From NCBI RefSeq assembly GCF_001984175.1, contig NZ_MTQP01000062.1:124001-188000 (forward strand): DNA of 64,000 bases, read 5' to 3'. Made by a program: the position numbers and the translations under genes. The notes beneath the pieces were generated by a model. It was not told the origin of the DNA, made no database searches, and saw only the letters and a list, made by a program, of their open reading frames with translations. Positions within the stretch are counted from its first letter, which is position 1, and each line of letters starts with the position of its first letter. Origin of the DNA: Saccharothrix sp. ALI-22-I (GTDB taxonomy: Bacteria; Actinomycetota; Actinomycetes; Mycobacteriales; Pseudonocardiaceae). Below are positions 31,146-40,299 of this stretch, piece by piece.

Positions 31146-32387
31146 TCAACGCACCCGCTGCAACGACGAGTACAGGCACGCCACCAGCAGCGGCAGCGCG
31201 GTGAACCCGACGAACAGCCCCAACGCGGCGTAGGACCACGCGGTCACCACCACGCCCGCCGCGATGCCGCCGAGCGCGCCGCCGACGTTCATGGACAGGT
31301 CCGACAGACCCTGCGCGGCCGGCCGGTCCACCACCGCCACCGACTCGGTGAGCAGCGCCGAGCCCGCCACCAGGCCCGCCGACCAGCCGAAACCCAGCAG
31401 CGCCAGCCCGGCCGCCAGCTGCGGCGCCTCGTGCGAAGGCGCCATGCCCGCGATCCCGGAGGCGGCGACCACGAGCGCGGCGCCGATCGCCAGCACCGGC
31501 ACCCGGCCGAGCCGGTCGGCCATCCACCCGAACAACGGGCTGGCCACGTACATCGCGGCGACGTGCAGGCTGATCACCAGGCCCACGACCCGCAGCGACG
31601 AGCCCGCGTGGTCCATGTGCACCGGGGTCATCGACATCAGCCCCACCATCGCGGTGTGGCACAGCGTCACGCCGCCCAGCGCGAGTTTCCCGGTGGCGGG
31701 CAGCGACCGCCACACCGCCACGGACCCCTTGGCGACGACCACTCCCCCGGCGCAGTGCGCGGGCGTGACGGCGGACTGCGCGATGGTCAACGGGTCGGGC
31801 CTGAGGAACCGCAGGACGACGACCGCGGCCAAGCCGAACAACACCGCCGACAGCAGGTACGGCCCCGCGCCCACCGGCAACCCCAGCCGCACGGCCACCT
31901 GCCCAGCCGGGTCGGCCAGGTTCGGCCCCACCACCGCGCCCACCGTCGCCGCCCACACCACCAACGCCACCGAGCGCGCTCTGCGGTGCGGGTGGGCGAG
32001 GTCCGCGCCCGCGTACCGGGCGGCGAGGTTCGCGCTGGACGCCGCGCCGAACAGGACGAGCGCGGCCAGCAGCACGTGCCACGAGCCGAGCACCACCGCG
32101 CACGCCGCCACCGCCGCGCCGATCGCGCCCGTGCCGTAGCCGAGGACCAGCGCCGGACGCCGTCCGCGCCGGGCCGCCAACCGGGCCGCGGGCAGGGCGA
32201 ACACGGCCGCGCCGAGCACCGCGCTGGTCTGCGCCAGCCCGCCGACCACGTCGGAGTCCGCGAGTACGGCCGCGATGAGCGTGCTCACCGCCAGACCGAT
32301 GGTGACGCCCGCCGCGCCGAGGACCTGGGTCACCGCCAGCACCCGCAGCACCCTGCGCTGCACGACGTCGACCACAGTCATGATCAT
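31146..32387 (-). CDS. MFS transporter
   Basis: A 413-residue, 12-TM MFS protein. TM1 starts RVLAVTQVLGAAGVTIGLAV, the TM2-3 loop is LPAARLAARRGRRPALVLGY, and the second-half equivalent is FGWMADRLGRVPVLAIG. A long central loop follows FLRPDPLTIAQSAVTPAH. The later part has GFGWSAGLVAGSALLTE and LSMNVGGALGGIAAG. ATG at 32387 or 32381 is possible; both lie in the palindrome TCATGATCATGA. A single longer frame runs upstream through the Hsp70 gene but belongs to it in another phase. Substrate unknown. Confidence 0.88.
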   Translation of the reverse strand: MIMTVVDVVQRRVLRVLAVTQVLGAAGVTIGLAVSTLIAAVLADSDVVGGLAQTSAVLGAAVFALPAARLAARRGRRPALVLGYGTGAIGAAVAACAVVLGSWHVLLAALVLFGAASSANLAARYAGADLAHPHRRARSVALVVWAATVGAVVGPNLADPAGQVAVRLGLPVGAGPYLLSAVLFGLAAVVVLRFLRPDPLTIAQSAVTPAHCAGGVVVAKGSVAVWRSLPATGKLALGGVTLCHTAMVGLMSMTPVHMDHAGSSLRVVGLVISLHVAAMYVASPLFGWMADRLGRVPVLAIGAALVVAASGIAGMAPSHEAPQLAAGLALLGFGWSAGLVAGSALLTESVAVVDRPAAQGLSDLSMNVGGALGGIAAGVVVTAWSYAALGLFVGFTALPLLVACLYSSLQRVR

Positions 32388-32431
32388 GATCGTGCCAGGG
32401 GAAACGGGTCCCGACCAGCCACCGTCCGGGT

Positions 32432-34456
32432 TCAGGTGCCGGGCTGGACGGTGTTCTCGAAGAAGTCCGCGACCTGGTCCGCGGTCAGCTCCTCGGCGCC
32501 GCTCTTGGTCACGATGCCGAGCAGCGGGAGGTTGTCCGCGGTGAACACGAGCAGCCCCAGCCCGCCGTCCGCGGCGGCCCGGTACTTGCCGGTGAGGCCG
32601 TTGCCCGCCCACTGGGCCTCGACCGTGTCGCTCTTGAGCGACCGCACGACGGCATCCGCGCCGTTCTGCGCGCCGACGACCGTCTCGGTGAGGACGTACT
32701 GGACCGAGTAGTCGTCCTTCACCGCGCAGCTGACCACGGTGCCCTTGATGCCGTCGACCCCGCCCACGCCCGGCGTGCCGCCCGCCTTGCAGGTGCTGGT
32801 GTCCGGGATCGTGCCCGCGAGGCGGCGCAGGCACTCGGTGAAGCCCTTGTCGTCCTGCTGGGTGTCGTTCTTGCACTCCTGGGCGCTGGGCACGCCCGGC
32901 CCGCCGAACGCGAAAATCCCGCCGACCACGCCCAGCACGAGCACCACGGCCGCGCCGACGGAGATCAGCACGGTCCGGTTGGGCTTCTTCTTCTCCGGTT
33001 TGGTCTGTTGGCGCGGGCTCACGGTCGGGAAGTTGAACTGCTGCGGCCCGGTCTGCGGGTAGCCCACCTGGTAGGGCCCACTGGTGTTGGGATTGACCTG
33101 ATACGGACCGCTGGCGTTCGGGTTGACCTGGTACGAGCCGCTCGCATTGGGATTGACCTGGTACGAGCCGCTCGCGTTCGGGTTGACCTGATACGGACCG
33201 CTCGCGTTCGGGTTGACCTGATACGGACCGCTCGCGTTCGGGTTGACCTGATACGGACCGCTCGCGGCCGGATTGACCTGGTGTGCGCCGCTGACCGCCG
33301 GGTTCACCTGGTGCCGGCCGCTGGCGTTCGGGTTCACCGGCTTGGTGACGACCGTGTCCGGCTCCTTGGGCCGCTGCGGCTCCTGCGAGCGCGGCGTGAC
33401 GCCGTTCTTGGGGACGTGGTGGGCACCCAGGGCGACCGAGGTCTCCGGCTGGTCCAGGCTCGTCGGCACGATCCGCACCTGCTCGGCGATCATGGCCGCG
33501 ACCAGCGGGATGCGGCTGGCGCCGCCGACCAGGTAGATGCCCGCGAGTTGGTTGGGCGCCATGCCGGTGGAGCGGATGGTGGATTCCAGCAGCTCCACGC
33601 TGCGCATCATGCTCGGCCGGACCAGCGCTTCCAGGTCGGAGCGGCTGACCAGCACGTCCTCGAACGGCTCCGGCATCGGCACCTCGGTGTGCGCGTGCCG
33701 CGACAACGACTCCTTGGCGGCCCGCACGTCCTCCAGGAGCGCGCGCCGGGCCCGGCGGTCGGCCGTGGACTCCGGGCGCAGCAGCCGTTGCCAGGTACCA
33801 GGATCGCGGTGCGAGACCTGCCGCCCGACGTGTTCGAGGAGGGCCTGGTCGACGTCGAGGCCGCCCAGGTCCGGCAAGCCGTCCTCGGCGAGCACGGTGA
33901 AGCCGCTCTGGGTGGCTCCGACGATGGCCACGTCGAACGTGCCCGCACCCAGGTCGTACACCGCAAGCGCTTGGCCGACGGCCAGCGAGGCGTAGTGGGA
34001 GGCGGCGGCGACCGGTTCGGGGACGAGCACGATCTCGCCGGTCGCGCCCGCCAGGCGGGCCGCGGACAACAGCACGTTGCGGCGCGTCGCGCCCCACTGG
34101 GCGGGATGGGTGAGGCGGATCTCGTCCAGCGACTCGCCGCCCAGTTGGCGGTTGGTCTCGTCGAACACGCGGCGCAGCACGGCGGCCAGCGCGTCGGTGA
34201 CCGGGAGGACGTTGGAACCGAGGAGCAGCACGCCGTCGTCCACGCGGCGCTTGGGATTGGGTTCGAAGCGGGCCGGGTCGAGGCGGGCGCGGCGCTCGGC
34301 GTCACGACCGACGACGAGCGTGCCGTCCTCTTCGCAGTAGACGGCCGACGGCATGGTGGCCGAGCCGTCCACCTCCACGACCCGGGGCGGCCTGCCGTGC
34401 GCGGCGAGCACCGCAACGGTGTTGGAAGTGCCCAGGTCAACGGACAGGACGCGCAC
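32432..34456 (-). CDS. Hsp70-like protein with decapeptide repeat and C-terminal membrane anchor
   Basis: A 674-residue protein starting VRVLSVDLGTSNTVAVLAAH. The actin-like ATPase domain (residues ~1-350) has phosphate-1 DLGTSNT, phosphate-2 VYDLGAGTFDVAIVG and adenosine motif IYLVGGASRIPLVAAM. Instead of a peptide-binding domain there is a linker with nine decapeptides of type VNPNASGPYQ (residues ~374-463), a TM helix (RTVLISVGAAVVLVLGVVGG, from ~494) and a ~155-residue outer domain with cysteines. Actinobacterial Hsp70-like proteins with such anchors are known but uncharacterised. GTG 34456 follows AAAGGGG. Divergent from lhr. Confidence 0.88.
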   Translation of the reverse strand: MRVLSVDLGTSNTVAVLAAHGRPPRVVEVDGSATMPSAVYCEEDGTLVVGRDAERRARLDPARFEPNPKRRVDDGVLLLGSNVLPVTDALAAVLRRVFDETNRQLGGESLDEIRLTHPAQWGATRRNVLLSAARLAGATGEIVLVPEPVAAASHYASLAVGQALAVYDLGAGTFDVAIVGATQSGFTVLAEDGLPDLGGLDVDQALLEHVGRQVSHRDPGTWQRLLRPESTADRRARRALLEDVRAAKESLSRHAHTEVPMPEPFEDVLVSRSDLEALVRPSMMRSVELLESTIRSTGMAPNQLAGIYLVGGASRIPLVAAMIAEQVRIVPTSLDQPETSVALGAHHVPKNGVTPRSQEPQRPKEPDTVVTKPVNPNASGRHQVNPAVSGAHQVNPAASGPYQVNPNASGPYQVNPNASGPYQVNPNASGSYQVNPNASGSYQVNPNASGPYQVNPNTSGPYQVGYPQTGPQQFNFPTVSPRQQTKPEKKKPNRTVLISVGAAVVLVLGVVGGIFAFGGPGVPSAQECKNDTQQDDKGFTECLRRLAGTIPDTSTCKAGGTPGVGGVDGIKGTVVSCAVKDDYSVQYVLTETVVGAQNGADAVVRSLKSDTVEAQWAGNGLTGKYRAAADGGLGLLVFTADNLPLLGIVTKSGAEELTADQVADFFENTVQPGT
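33068..33337 (-). repeat. nine 30-bp coding repeats in the Hsp70-like gene
   Basis: Nine tandem 30-bp units encode VNPNASGRHQ, VNPAVSGAHQ, VNPAASGPYQ, two VNPNASGPYQ, two VNPNASGSYQ, VNPNASGPYQ and VNPNTSGPYQ. Central units are nearly identical at DNA level while outer ones have diverged, a pattern of repeat gain by slippage in the middle. Copy number probably varies among strains. Confidence 0.95.
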
Positions 34457-34523
34457 AGTCACCCCTTTGGATCGAACGGGGTGATCGTGCCATAGACGAA
34501 AATTGTCGTACCCCTGGTTCAGT

Positions 34524-37500
34524 ATGGACGGCATGGAAGTCCAGGCCGCTTTCTCGCCCGCTACCCGGCAGTGGTTCGCCGGGGCGTTCGCCGCGCCCAC
34601 GGCGGCGCAGGTGGGCGCGTGGGAGGCGGCGGCCGCGGGCGAGCACGCGTTGGTCATCGCGCCCACGGGGTCCGGCAAGACGTTGGCCGCGTTCCTGTGG
34701 GCGTTGGACCGGCTGGCCTCGACGCCGAAGCCGGCCGAACCCAAGCGGCGGTGTCGGGTGCTGTACGTCTCGCCGTTGAAGGCGTTGGCGGTGGACGTGG
34801 AGCGGAACCTGCGGGCGCCGTTGGCGGGTATCCGGCAGGCCTCGCACCGGCTGTCGCTGCCCGAGCCGGACATCACGGTCGGCATGCGCACCGGCGACAC
34901 ACCGGCGGACGCGCGGCGCGCCTTCTCCAGGACCCCGCCGGACGTGCTGGTCACCACGCCGGAGTCGCTGTTCCTCATCCTCACGTCGGCGGCACGGGAG
35001 TCGTTGCGCGGGGTGGAGACGGTGATCGTGGACGAGGTGCACGCGGTCGCGGGCACCAAGCGCGGCGCGCACCTCGCGCTGGCCCTGGAACGGCTCGACG
35101 CGCTGCTGGACAGGCCCGCCCAGCGGATCGGGCTGTCCGCGACGGTTCGGCCGGTCGAGGAGGTGAGCGCGTTCCTCGCGGGTGGGCGGCCGGTGCGGGT
35201 CGTGCAGCCGAAGACGGCCAAGACGATCGAAGTGCGGGTCGAGGTCCCGGTCGAGGACATGTCGGTGCTCGGCGAGCCGACCGGGGAGGTGTCCGGCTCG
35301 GCGGCGGGCGCGGAGCAGCGGGCGTCGATCTGGCCCGCGGTGGAGAACCGGGTGCTGGAGCTGGTCCGGCAGCACCGGTCGACGATCGTGTTCGCGAACT
35401 CGCGGCGGCTGGCCGAACGGCTCACCGCGCGCCTCAACGAGCTGGCCGAAGAAGCCGTGGAGCTGGAGCGGTTCCCGGCGGAGGCGCCCGGCCAGTCCGG
35501 CATCACCACTCAGCGCACCGCCACGATCGCCCGCGCGCACCACGGCTCCATGTCGCGCGAACAACGGGTGGTGGTCGAGGAGGAGCTGAAGTCCGGGCGG
35601 CTGCCGTGCGTGGTGGCGACGTCGTCGTTGGAGCTGGGCATCGACATGGGCGCGGTCGACCTGGTGGTGCAGGTGGAGGCGCCGCCGACGGTGGCGTCCG
35701 GGTTGCAGCGGGTCGGCCGGGCCGGGCACCAGGTGGGCGCGGTGTCGCGCGGGGTGATGTTCCCGAAGTTCCGCGGCGACCTGGTGTCGTGCGCGGTGGT
35801 GGCGGAGCGGATGCGGGACGGCGCGATCGAGGCCGTGCGGTACCCGCGCAACCCGCTGGACGTGCTGGCGCAGCACGTGGTGGCCATGGTGGCGATGGAG
35901 ACGTGGACGGTCGAGGCGCTGGCCGGGCTGGTGCGGCGGGCCGCGCCGTTCGCCGCGCTGCCGGAATCGGCCCTCCAAGCGGTGCTCGACATGCTCGCGG
36001 GCCGGTACCCGAGCGAGGAGTTCGGCGAGCTGCGGCCCCGGATCACGTGGGACCGGATCACCGGTGAGCTGCGCGGCAGGCCCGGCTCGCAGCGGCTGGC
36101 GGTGACGTCGGGCGGCACCATCCCGGACCGGGGGCTGTTCGCGGTGATGACGCCGCCGTCGGAGCGCGGTCCCGGCTCACGGGTGGGCGAGCTGGACGAG
36201 GAGATGGTCTACGAGTCGCGGGTCGGCGACACGTTCCTGCTCGGCACGTCGTCGTGGCGGGTCGAGGACATCACCCACGACCGGGTGATCGTGGTGCCCG
36301 CGCCGGGCCAGCCCGCGCGGATGCCGTTCTGGAAGGGCGACGCGCCGGGACGTCCGCTGGAGTTGGGGCGGGCGCTGGGGAAGTTCCTGCGCGAGGTGTC
36401 CACTATGGACTCCACGGAAGCGGCCGGGCGGACGGCGTCGGCCGGGTTGGACCCGTGGGCGACGTCGAACCTGCTGGCATATCTGGGCGAGCAGCGTGAG
36501 GCGACCAGGCACGTGCCCAACGACCGGATCGTGCTGGTGGAGCGGTTCCGGGACGAGCTGGGCGACTGGCGGCTGGTGGTGCACTCGCCGTTCGGGGCGC
36601 AGGTCAACGCGCCGTGGGCGTTGGCGATCGCGGCCCGGTTGCGGGAACGGCGCGGTATCGAGGTGCAGGCCGCGCACTCCGACGACGGGATCGTGATCCG
36701 GCTGCCGGACGCGGTCGACCTGGACGGCGCGCAGGTCGTGGCGGGGGCGGACGACGTGCTGCTCGACCCGGAGGAGGTCGAGCAGATCGTGGTGGCCGAG
36801 GTGGGCGGGTCGGCGCTGTTCGCGGCCCGGTTCCGGGAGTGCGCGGCGCGCTCGCTGCTGCTGCCCCGCCGCGACCCGCGCCGCCGCACCCCGTTGTGGC
36901 AGCAACGGCAGCGGGCGGCGCAACTGCTGTCGGTGGCGGCGAAGTACGAGAGCTTCCCGGTGGTCCTGGAGGCGATGCGCGAGGTCCTGCAGGACGTGTA
37001 CGACGTGCCGGGCCTGCGTGAGCTGATGACGGACATCCGGGCACGACGGGTGCGCGTGGTGGAGGTGGAGACGCCGTCGCCGTCGCCGTTCGCGCGCAGC
37101 CTCCTGTTCGGGTACGTCGGGATGTTCCTGTACGAGGTGGACGCGCCGCTTGCCGAACGGCGGGCGGCGGCGCTGTCGCTGGATTCGGCGCTGCTGGCCG
37201 AACTGCTGGGCTCCGAGGCGATCCGGGAACTGCTCGACCCGGAGGTGGTCGAGGAGGTCGAGCGCAACCTGCAACGCCTCGCGCCGGACCGGCACGCGCG
37301 GGACGCGGAGGGCGCGGCGGACCTGCTGCGGTTCCTCGGTGATCTGTCCGAGGCGGAGGCGCTGGAACGGGGCGTGCGGCCGGAGTGGCTGGCCGACCTG
37401 GTGGCGCAGCGGCGGGCGATCCGGGTGCGCATCGCGGGCCAAGACCGGGTGATCACCATCGAGGACGCGGGCCGGGTGCGCGACGCGTTGGGCGTGGCGC

Positions 37501-39077
37501 TGCCGGTGGGCGTGCCGGAGGTGTTCACCGAGCCGGTGGCCGACCCGTTGGGCGACCTGCTGTCGCGTTACGCCCGGACGCACGGCCCGTTCCCGGCGAT
37601 GGAGGCGGCGGAGCGGTTCGGTCTGGGCGTCGCGGTCGTGACCGGTGTGCTGGAGCGGATGGCGGCCACCGGCCGGCTGGTGCGCGGCGAGCTCAGACCC
37701 GGTGGCAGCCACACCGAGTACTGCGACGCCGATGTGCTGCGGCGGTTGCGGCGGGCGTCGCTGGCCCGGCTGCGGGCCGAGGTGGAGCCGGTCGAGCCGG
37801 CCGCGCTGGGCCGGTTCCTGCCGAGCTGGCACGGCGTGGGTCGGCGGTTGCGGTCCGCGCCGACGGTGGACGACGTGTACTCGGTGGTCGAGCAGTTGGC
37901 GGGCGCACCGCTGCCCGCGAGCGCGGTCGAGTCGCTGGTGCTGCCCGCCCGGCTGCCCGGCTACAACCCGGCGCTGCTGGACGAGCTGACCGCGTCCGGC
38001 GAGGTGACCTGGACGGGGTGCGGCTCGCTGTCCGGCGGCGACGGCTGGATCGCACTGGCGCCGACGGACGTGGCCGACCTGCTGCTGCCGGACCTGGTGC
38101 CGGAGGCGATGCCGGACTCGTCGCTGCACACCGCCGTGGTGGAGGCGTTGGCCGGCGGCGCGTTGTTCTTCCGGCAGCTGGTCGACCGGGTGTCGTTGCA
38201 GGGCCCGACGACGGACGGCGAGGTCGTCGGCGCGCTGTGGGATTTGGTGTGGGCGGGCGTGGTCACCAACGACACCTTGGCACCGCTGCGGGCGCTGGTC
38301 GCGGGCGGCGGCACGGCCCACAAACCCCGACGAGCCACGCCACGCGGCAGATACGCGCGGATGCGGGCGGGCCGCCCGGACATGCCCAGCCGCAGCGGCC
38401 CGCCGATGGTGGCAGGCCGGTGGTCACTGGCCGTCGTGCCCGCCGCGGACGCGACCCGGCGAGCGCACGCGCGGGCCGAGGCGTTCCTGGAGCGGCACGG
38501 CGTGCTGACCCGCGGCGCACTGGACACCGAGCGGGTGACCGGCGGGTTCAGCGGGGTGTACCGGGTGCTGCGCGCGATGGAGGAGTCCGGACAGGTCGTG
38601 CGCGGGTACGTGGTCGAAGGGCTCGGTGCGGCCCAGTTCGCCGCCCGGGGCGCGGTAGACCGCCTGCGCGCGTCCTCCCGGCCACCAGGCCAGGAACACG
38701 TCGGCACACCGGACGCCGTGGTCTTGGCGGCAGCCGATCCCGCGCAGCCCTACGGTGCGGCACTGCCGTGGCCAGAACTCTCCGGCGAGGGCAAACACCG
38801 CCCAGGCCGCAAGTCCGGCGCACTGGTCGTGCTGGTGGACGGTGACGCCACGCTCTACGTGGAGCGAGGCGGCCGATCCCTGCTGTCGTTCACGGAGGAG
38901 GAGGACCCGCTGCGCGCAGCCGCACAGGCCCTGAGCCGAGCCGTCCGCGACGGTTGGTTGGGACAGCTGGCAGTCCAACGAGCCGACGGGGAGGTGGCAC
39001 TGGGCTCACGGCTGGCAGGCATCCTCCAGGAAGCAGGCTTCCGGGCGACACCGAAGGGCCTCCGGCTGCGCGCGTGA
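34524..39077 (+). CDS. lhr: large ATP-dependent helicase Lhr
   Basis: A ~1517-residue superfamily 2 helicase that moves 3' to 5' on DNA or RNA-DNA. The N-terminal Lhr-Core shows FSPATRQWFAGAFAAPTAAQ, Walker A APTGSGKTLAAF, DEVH in VIVDEVHAVAGTKRGAH, motif III LSATVRPVEEV, and VATSSLELGIDMG with QRVGRAGHQVG (motifs V and VI). The winged-helix region follows, then a ~600-residue C-terminal domain typical of full-length actinobacterial Lhr (Rv3296 is similar in length). ATG 34533 is an equally good start. Lhr is linked to DNA repair in mycobacteria. Confidence 0.95.
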   Translation: MDGMEVQAAFSPATRQWFAGAFAAPTAAQVGAWEAAAAGEHALVIAPTGSGKTLAAFLWALDRLASTPKPAEPKRRCRVLYVSPLKALAVDVERNLRAPLAGIRQASHRLSLPEPDITVGMRTGDTPADARRAFSRTPPDVLVTTPESLFLILTSAARESLRGVETVIVDEVHAVAGTKRGAHLALALERLDALLDRPAQRIGLSATVRPVEEVSAFLAGGRPVRVVQPKTAKTIEVRVEVPVEDMSVLGEPTGEVSGSAAGAEQRASIWPAVENRVLELVRQHRSTIVFANSRRLAERLTARLNELAEEAVELERFPAEAPGQSGITTQRTATIARAHHGSMSREQRVVVEEELKSGRLPCVVATSSLELGIDMGAVDLVVQVEAPPTVASGLQRVGRAGHQVGAVSRGVMFPKFRGDLVSCAVVAERMRDGAIEAVRYPRNPLDVLAQHVVAMVAMETWTVEALAGLVRRAAPFAALPESALQAVLDMLAGRYPSEEFGELRPRITWDRITGELRGRPGSQRLAVTSGGTIPDRGLFAVMTPPSERGPGSRVGELDEEMVYESRVGDTFLLGTSSWRVEDITHDRVIVVPAPGQPARMPFWKGDAPGRPLELGRALGKFLREVSTMDSTEAAGRTASAGLDPWATSNLLAYLGEQREATRHVPNDRIVLVERFRDELGDWRLVVHSPFGAQVNAPWALAIAARLRERRGIEVQAAHSDDGIVIRLPDAVDLDGAQVVAGADDVLLDPEEVEQIVVAEVGGSALFAARFRECAARSLLLPRRDPRRRTPLWQQRQRAAQLLSVAAKYESFPVVLEAMREVLQDVYDVPGLRELMTDIRARRVRVVEVETPSPSPFARSLLFGYVGMFLYEVDAPLAERRAAALSLDSALLAELLGSEAIRELLDPEVVEEVERNLQRLAPDRHARDAEGAADLLRFLGDLSEAEALERGVRPEWLADLVAQRRAIRVRIAGQDRVITIEDAGRVRDALGVALPVGVPEVFTEPVADPLGDLLSRYARTHGPFPAMEAAERFGLGVAVVTGVLERMAATGRLVRGELRPGGSHTEYCDADVLRRLRRASLARLRAEVEPVEPAALGRFLPSWHGVGRRLRSAPTVDDVYSVVEQLAGAPLPASAVESLVLPARLPGYNPALLDELTASGEVTWTGCGSLSGGDGWIALAPTDVADLLLPDLVPEAMPDSSLHTAVVEALAGGALFFRQLVDRVSLQGPTTDGEVVGALWDLVWAGVVTNDTLAPLRALVAGGGTAHKPRRATPRGRYARMRAGRPDMPSRSGPPMVAGRWSLAVVPAADATRRAHARAEAFLERHGVLTRGALDTERVTGGFSGVYRVLRAMEESGQVVRGYVVEGLGAAQFAARGAVDRLRASSRPPGQEHVGTPDAVVLAAADPAQPYGAALPWPELSGEGKHRPGRKSGALVVLVDGDATLYVERGGRSLLSFTEEEDPLRAAAQALSRAVRDGWLGQLAVQRADGEVALGSRLAGILQEAGFRATPKGLRLRA

Positions 39078-39250
39078 GGGAAGAGCGGTACGGCTGCCAC
39101 AACCACCGATCCCGCTCAAGATCACCCAATTGAGCGAAGAAGCAGGTCAACCGGAAACTTTCCGCACACCATTGACGTTGCCGGGTTGGAAGGAGGCGAG
39201 GCGGCGCACGGCGGACCGATCTCACGCGATCACGCAAGAGTTCGCAGCCA

Positions 39251-39322
39251 GCCTCAGCGGAACTAGAGAACTCAGCCTCAGCGGAACAGGGAACTCAGGC
39301 CTCAGCGGAACAGAGAGCTGTA
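39251..39322. repeat. three 24-bp tandem repeats carrying the acdS 3' end
   Basis: Units at 39251, 39275 and 39299 each begin GCCTCAGCGGAAC. The last unit is the final 7 codons and stop of acdS (minus strand); the two others are downstream copies that still hold TCA, so the stop and last codons are triplicated. Confidence 0.85.
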
Positions 39323-40297
39323 GGCGTTCAACGCAGGCTGGCCGCCGAGGTGGGCGTACAGGACCGTGGAGTCGCGCGGGATCTCGCCGGCGGAAACGAG
39401 TTGCACCAGGCCGGCCAGTGACTTGCCCTCGTACACCGGGTCGGTGATCATGCCTTCGAGCCGAGCCCCCAGCCGCATCGCGTCCAAAGTGGACTCGCCG
39501 GGCACGCCGTAGATGCCTTCGTGGAACCGGTCGTCGAGCACGACGTCCGCGTCGGCCACCTCGACGCCCAACAGGTCCGCCGTGCTCTTGGCGATCCGCA
39601 GCACCTGGTCACGGGTGTCGCGCGGCTCGGCGGACGCGTCGATGCCGAGGATCGTCCGCCCGCTGCCCGCGAACCCGGCGACCATGCCCGCCTGCGTGCT
39701 GCCGGTCACCGAGCACACGACGATCGTGTCGAACCGGACGCCCAACTCGGCCTCCTGCTGTTCGACCTCGGCCGCCCACCCGGCGAACCCGAGCCCGCCC
39801 AACGGGTGGTCCGACGCGCCCGCCGGGATCGCGTACGGCGTGCCGCCGGCCGCCCGGACGTCCTCGATCGCCTGCTCCCACGCGGGTTTCACGCCGATGC
39901 CGAAGCCCGCCTCCACCAGCCGCACCTCGGCGCCCATCAACCGGCTGAGCAGGATGTTGCCCACCCGGTCGTACACCGCGTCCGGCCAGTCCACCCAGCT
40001 CTCCTGCACCAGCACGCACTTCAGCCCGGCCCGCGCCGCCGCCGCGGCCACCTGGCGGGTGTGGTTGGACTGCACGCCGCCGATCGACACCAGCGTGTCG
40101 CAGCCCGTCGCCAACGCCTCCGCCACCAGGTACTCCAGCTTGCGGGTCTTGTTGCCGCCGTAGGCCAACCCGGAGTTGCAGTCCTCCCGCTTCGCCCACA
40201 CCTGCGCGCCGCCGAGGTGCTTGGTCAGCCGCTCCAGCTTGTGCACCGGGGACGGGCCGAAGGTCAGCGGGTAGCGCGCGAAATCGTCCAGTGCCAT
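39302..40297 (-). CDS. acdS: 1-aminocyclopropane-1-carboxylate deaminase
   Basis: PLP enzyme that cleaves ACC, the plant ethylene precursor, to 2-oxobutyrate and ammonia. The 331-residue product matches AcdS along its length: REDCNSGLAYGGNKTRKLEYL with the PLP lysine (about K50), IGGVQSNHTRQVAAAAARAG, LVQESWVDWPDAVYDRVGNI, IPAGASDHPLGGLGF, VVCSVTGSTQAGMVAGF, ITDPVYEGKS and LYAHLGGQPALNAYSSLF. The YEGK glutamate and the HLGG leucine, used to tell ACC deaminases from D-cysteine desulfhydrases, are both present. It is downstream of a GntR gene with a 2-bp gap. Confidence 0.9.
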   Translation of the reverse strand: MALDDFARYPLTFGPSPVHKLERLTKHLGGAQVWAKREDCNSGLAYGGNKTRKLEYLVAEALATGCDTLVSIGGVQSNHTRQVAAAAARAGLKCVLVQESWVDWPDAVYDRVGNILLSRLMGAEVRLVEAGFGIGVKPAWEQAIEDVRAAGGTPYAIPAGASDHPLGGLGFAGWAAEVEQQEAELGVRFDTIVVCSVTGSTQAGMVAGFAGSGRTILGIDASAEPRDTRDQVLRIAKSTADLLGVEVADADVVLDDRFHEGIYGVPGESTLDAMRLGARLEGMITDPVYEGKSLAGLVQLVSAGEIPRDSTVLYAHLGGQPALNAYSSLFR

Positions 40298-40299
40298 GG

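Noticed and set aside
32379..32390. TCATGATCATGA palindrome at the MFS start
   Set aside because: It is a by-product of two nearby ATG codons separated by ATC; too short and too simple to call an operator.
33068..33337. Regular 30-bp repeats resembling a CRISPR array
   Set aside because: There are no unique spacers; the units are contiguous and encode decapeptides in frame with the Hsp70-like protein.
36177..38321. 714-codon minus-strand frame within lhr
   Set aside because: Shadow of the lhr coding frame; no start context, Arg/Gln/His-rich, no family pattern.
39078..39250. Gap after lhr examined for a small gene
   Set aside because: The only frame (from 39130) has no ribosome-binding site and is low complexity; nothing supportable apart from the adjoining repeats.
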